From an uncultured bacterium (lineage in GTDB: Bacteria; Actinomycetota; Coriobacteriia; Coriobacteriales; Coriobacteriaceae): a DNA stretch of 7,453 nt. The translations under genes and the position numbers were made by a program. Below the pieces are notes generated by a model, which searched no databases, was not told the DNA's origin, and was given only the letters and a program-made list of their open reading frames with translations. Below are positions 5,535 to 7,453 of the stretch, piece by piece (position 1 is the first letter of the stretch; each line of letters starts with the position of its first letter). The DNA is taken from assembly GCA_905215275.1 (NCBI GenBank), contig CAJMPE010000099.1:1-7453 (forward strand). Reading direction: 5' to 3'.

Positions 5535-6792
5535 CAGCGCGAATACCCGAGATCCAAGCCCATGCAAGGTTGAAACCGCCGCAATCGGCATCGATGTCGA
5601 GCGCCTCGCCACAGATGTAAAGTGGGGCGTCTGCCGCGTTGCTCACGCAGAGGTTGGGAGCTGAGACGCTCTCGATGGGCACGCCGCCGCGCGTGACCTG
5701 GGCCGAACGCTCCTCTGTCGTTCCCTCGACGAGCAGCTTAAAGTGCTTGAGGATTGAGACCAGATGGATGACGTCGTGCGACCCGGGGTGGCACTGTTCG
5801 AATGCGGTGCAGACAACGTGAGAGAACTGCGGGGCAAGCATACCGTCGAGCCAGCGGGGGTCGCGGGGTGAAAAGCCGCCGAGCAACGCAACTCGCTGAT
5901 TGAGCATGTCGAGCAACTCGTCTTTGGAGAGGTCGGGGAAAACGTCGAGCAGAATCGTGTCGCCGCGCTGGACGCGACGGGAGAGGTTAAAGGCGGCAAC
6001 GCCTGAGATGCCAAAGGTTCGGAAGAGCACTTCTCCGTCTTCGCGCCAGAGCTCCTCGTGATTGCGGGTGAGCGTCAAACGGGCGCGGACGCGCAGGCCA
6101 TCCAGCGTCTTGAGCGCAGTCTGGTTGCCGAAGACCGATGCCGACACAGGGCAGAGGACGGGATGCTGCGGTGTGAGGGAAAGATTGAACGTCTTCGCGA
6201 TTTCGACAGGGCTGCCGCCCGTAGCGATAATTACGGCCTTTGCCTGCAGCGTCTCGTTCTTGCGAGGGGTGTCGGCGAGCGCCTTCCGAAGTGAGCGGAG
6301 TTCCGATTTTCGGTCGTCGTGCTTTTTTGCCTTGAGCGCTCGCGCGGGACGGTCTATTTTGAGCACCCAGCCCTCGGGGCCTTTGAATGCCGAGGCAACG
6401 TTTGCTCCACAGATCAAGGTGATACCCAGGTGGTTGCAAGCGTTGAGAAGCGCATCGCGCACCGATTCGGCACGAAGGGAGCGCGGATACAGGCGGCTCT
6501 CCTCGGAGGTCGTCATGATGCCCAGCGAGGAGAAGAAACTGCCGAGCTCTTGCTCGGGCCGGGGACCCATGACGGATTCGACGAATGCGGGGTGGTTGTA
6601 CCGCTGGAAATCAATTGATTCGTTGGAAAGGTTGCAGCGGCCGTTGCCGGTCGCAAGGAGTTTAAGGCCGCAGGCAACATCGCGCTCAACGATGCAGACG
6701 CTTTTGCCTGCGCGTGCGGCCGTAATGGCGGCGGCGAGACCCGAGGCCCCGCCGCCGATTACCAAGACGTCATAGGAGGCGTTTGCGTTCAC
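5521..6792 (-). CDS. HI0933/BaiN-family NAD(P)/FAD-dependent flavoprotein
   Basis: Predicted soluble flavoprotein of the HI0933 family (COG2081), which includes E. coli YhiN and the clostridial BaiN; most members have no proven substrate. The 423-residue protein shows the FAD fold GGGASG (13-18), VERD (35-38), the family signature TGNGRCNLSN (48-57), SRLYPRSLRAESV (99-111) matching the conserved gR.fP segment, ATGGSP (190-195), and a C-terminal FAD-binding stretch starting GEALDIDADCGGFN (395-408). Odd: a charged Lys/Arg-rich insert (about 149-182) precedes ATGG, and the GSTGDGY-like segment usual after ATGG.S.P is missing. The start is GTG, directly abutting the TAA of mrp, with GAGG as a weak ribosome site inside the mrp end, so translation is probably coupled. 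A bile-acid role by analogy with BaiN would be unsafe. Confidence 0.9.
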   Translation of the reverse strand: MNANASYDVLVIGGGASGLAAAITAARAGKSVCIVERDVACGLKLLATGNGRCNLSNESIDFQRYNHPAFVESVMGPRPEQELGSFFSSLGIMTTSEESRLYPRSLRAESVRDALLNACNHLGITLICGANVASAFKGPEGWVLKIDRPARALKAKKHDDRKSELRSLRKALADTPRKNETLQAKAVIIATGGSPVEIAKTFNLSLTPQHPVLCPVSASVFGNQTALKTLDGLRVRARLTLTRNHEELWREDGEVLFRTFGISGVAAFNLSRRVQRGDTILLDVFPDLSKDELLDMLNQRVALLGGFSPRDPRWLDGMLAPQFSHVVCTAFEQCHPGSHDVIHLVSILKHFKLLVEGTTEERSAQVTRGGVPIESVSAPNLCVSNAADAPLYICGEALDIDADCGGFNLAWAWISGIRAVSSL

Positions 6793-7453
6793 TTAGGCCT
6801 CGGCGGTCTCGTGCGGGGCAATGGCCTCGACAGCAGAGACGGCTTGGGGCAGCATACCGTCGGGCAGTGCGGTCTCAACCTCGCCCTTGTCGCAAGCCTC
6901 GGCGAGTGCCGGATTGATGGGAAGCTGCCCTAGGATCTCGAGGTTGTAACGCTCGGCGACCTCGGGGAGCTTGCTCTTGCCAAAGACTTCGATTTTCTTG
7001 CCGCAATCGGGGCACTCGATATAGCTCATGTTTTCGACGATTCCCAGAATGGGGACGTTCATCTTCTCGGCCATGTTGACCGCCTTGGCGACGATCATCG
7101 AGACCAGATCCTGCGGACTCGTGACGATGACGATGCCATCGACGGGCAGCGACTGGAAGACAGTGAGGGCGACGTCGCCCGTTCCCGGAGGCATGTCGAC
7201 CAACAGGTAGTCGATGGGGCCCCATGAGGTTTCGCTCCAGAACTGCCTGATGGCACCCGCGATAACCGGACCGCGCCAGAGGACGGGGTCGGTTTCGTTT
7301 TGGAGCAGCAGGTTAGAGCTCATAACCTTGACGCCGTGCTCGGAGATTTCGGGCAGCATAAGGTTGCCGAGGGCATGGACGTGACGTCCGCTCATGCCGA
7401 ACATCTTGGGGATAGAGGGACCGGTGATGTCGGCATCCAGCACAGCCACATCG
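6793..7453 (-). CDS. mrp: Mrp/NBP35-family Fe-S cluster carrier ATPase (partial, 5' end outside window)
   Basis: Mrp/ApbC proteins are cytosolic P-loop ATPases that bind and deliver Fe-S clusters to target enzymes. The visible C-terminal 219 residues begin inside LDADITGPSIP, the conserved segment following the deviant Walker A, which itself (GKGGVGKS in the family) lies beyond the right edge. Also present are VLWRGP, DYLLVDMPPGTGD (a family signature), ENMSY, and the CPDC pair (codons at 7003-7014) that holds the shared cluster between two subunits. The GTG at 7449-7447 is an internal Val, not a start: the reading frame continues to the edge and the family conservation does too. It ends on TAA with the next gene's GTG immediately after. 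The family call is firm. Confidence 0.95.
   Translation of the reverse strand, partial: DVAVLDADITGPSIPKMFGMSGRHVHALGNLMLPEISEHGVKVMSSNLLLQNETDPVLWRGPVIAGAIRQFWSETSWGPIDYLLVDMPPGTGDVALTVFQSLPVDGIVIVTSPQDLVSMIVAKAVNMAEKMNVPILGIVENMSYIECPDCGKKIEVFGKSKLPEVAERYNLEILGQLPINPALAEACDKGEVETALPDGMLPQAVSAVEAIAPHETAEA

Noticed and set aside
6062..6775. Open frame of 237 codons on the + strand opposite the HI0933-family gene
   Set aside because: Its composition is that of an antisense shadow; the opposite strand carries the full set of family motifs.
7447..7449. GTG as the true start of the Mrp-family gene
   Set aside because: The frame stays open to the window edge, and the codon encodes a Val within a conserved segment; the essential Walker A must lie further upstream.

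Overview
This is a compact chromosomal housekeeping window from a moderately high-GC Gram-positive bacterium. I infer an actinobacterium, most likely of the class Coriobacteriia (Collinsella/Olsenella-like). The reasons are protein flavour, the coaE...uvrB neighbourhood that is common in Actinobacteria, GTG and ATG starts, and strong AGGAGG-type ribosome binding sites. No species can be fixed from the sequence alone.

The layout is two gene trains facing each other. On the + strand, a short gene tail or structured RNA at 1-60 is closed by a strong intrinsic terminator (71-100). An AT-rich leader follows, then coaE (dephospho-CoA kinase), a membrane-anchored lytic transglycosylase whose start overlaps the end of coaE by 8 bases, and uvrB (excinuclease subnunit B) 51 bases further on. 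uvrB ends at a long hairpin (3739-3774) in the convergent gap. On the - strand, read from the right edge, come the 3' two thirds of an Mrp/NBP35-type Fe-S carrier ATPase, then an HI0933/BaiN-family flavoprotein starting on the base after the mrp stop, an intrinsic terminator with a TATAAT box just upstream of it, and a COG2509-type FAD-dependent dehydrogenase.

Functionally, the + operon puts CoA synthesis, peptidoglycan cleavage and nucleotide excision repair on what looks like one transcript. The - group places an Fe-S cluster carrier next to two different FAD oxidoreductases of unknown substrate. The coding sequence is dense, with no gene-free stretch over 300 bases. I see no mobile element, CRISPR array, tRNA or rRNA.

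I found no clearly new multi-gene system. The points most worth a second look are the folded segment before the first terminator, a LexA-like site in the leader of the uvrB operon, the hairpin in the leader of the COG2509 gene, the altered motifs in CoaE and in the HI0933-family protein, and the mrp-flavoprotein coupling.
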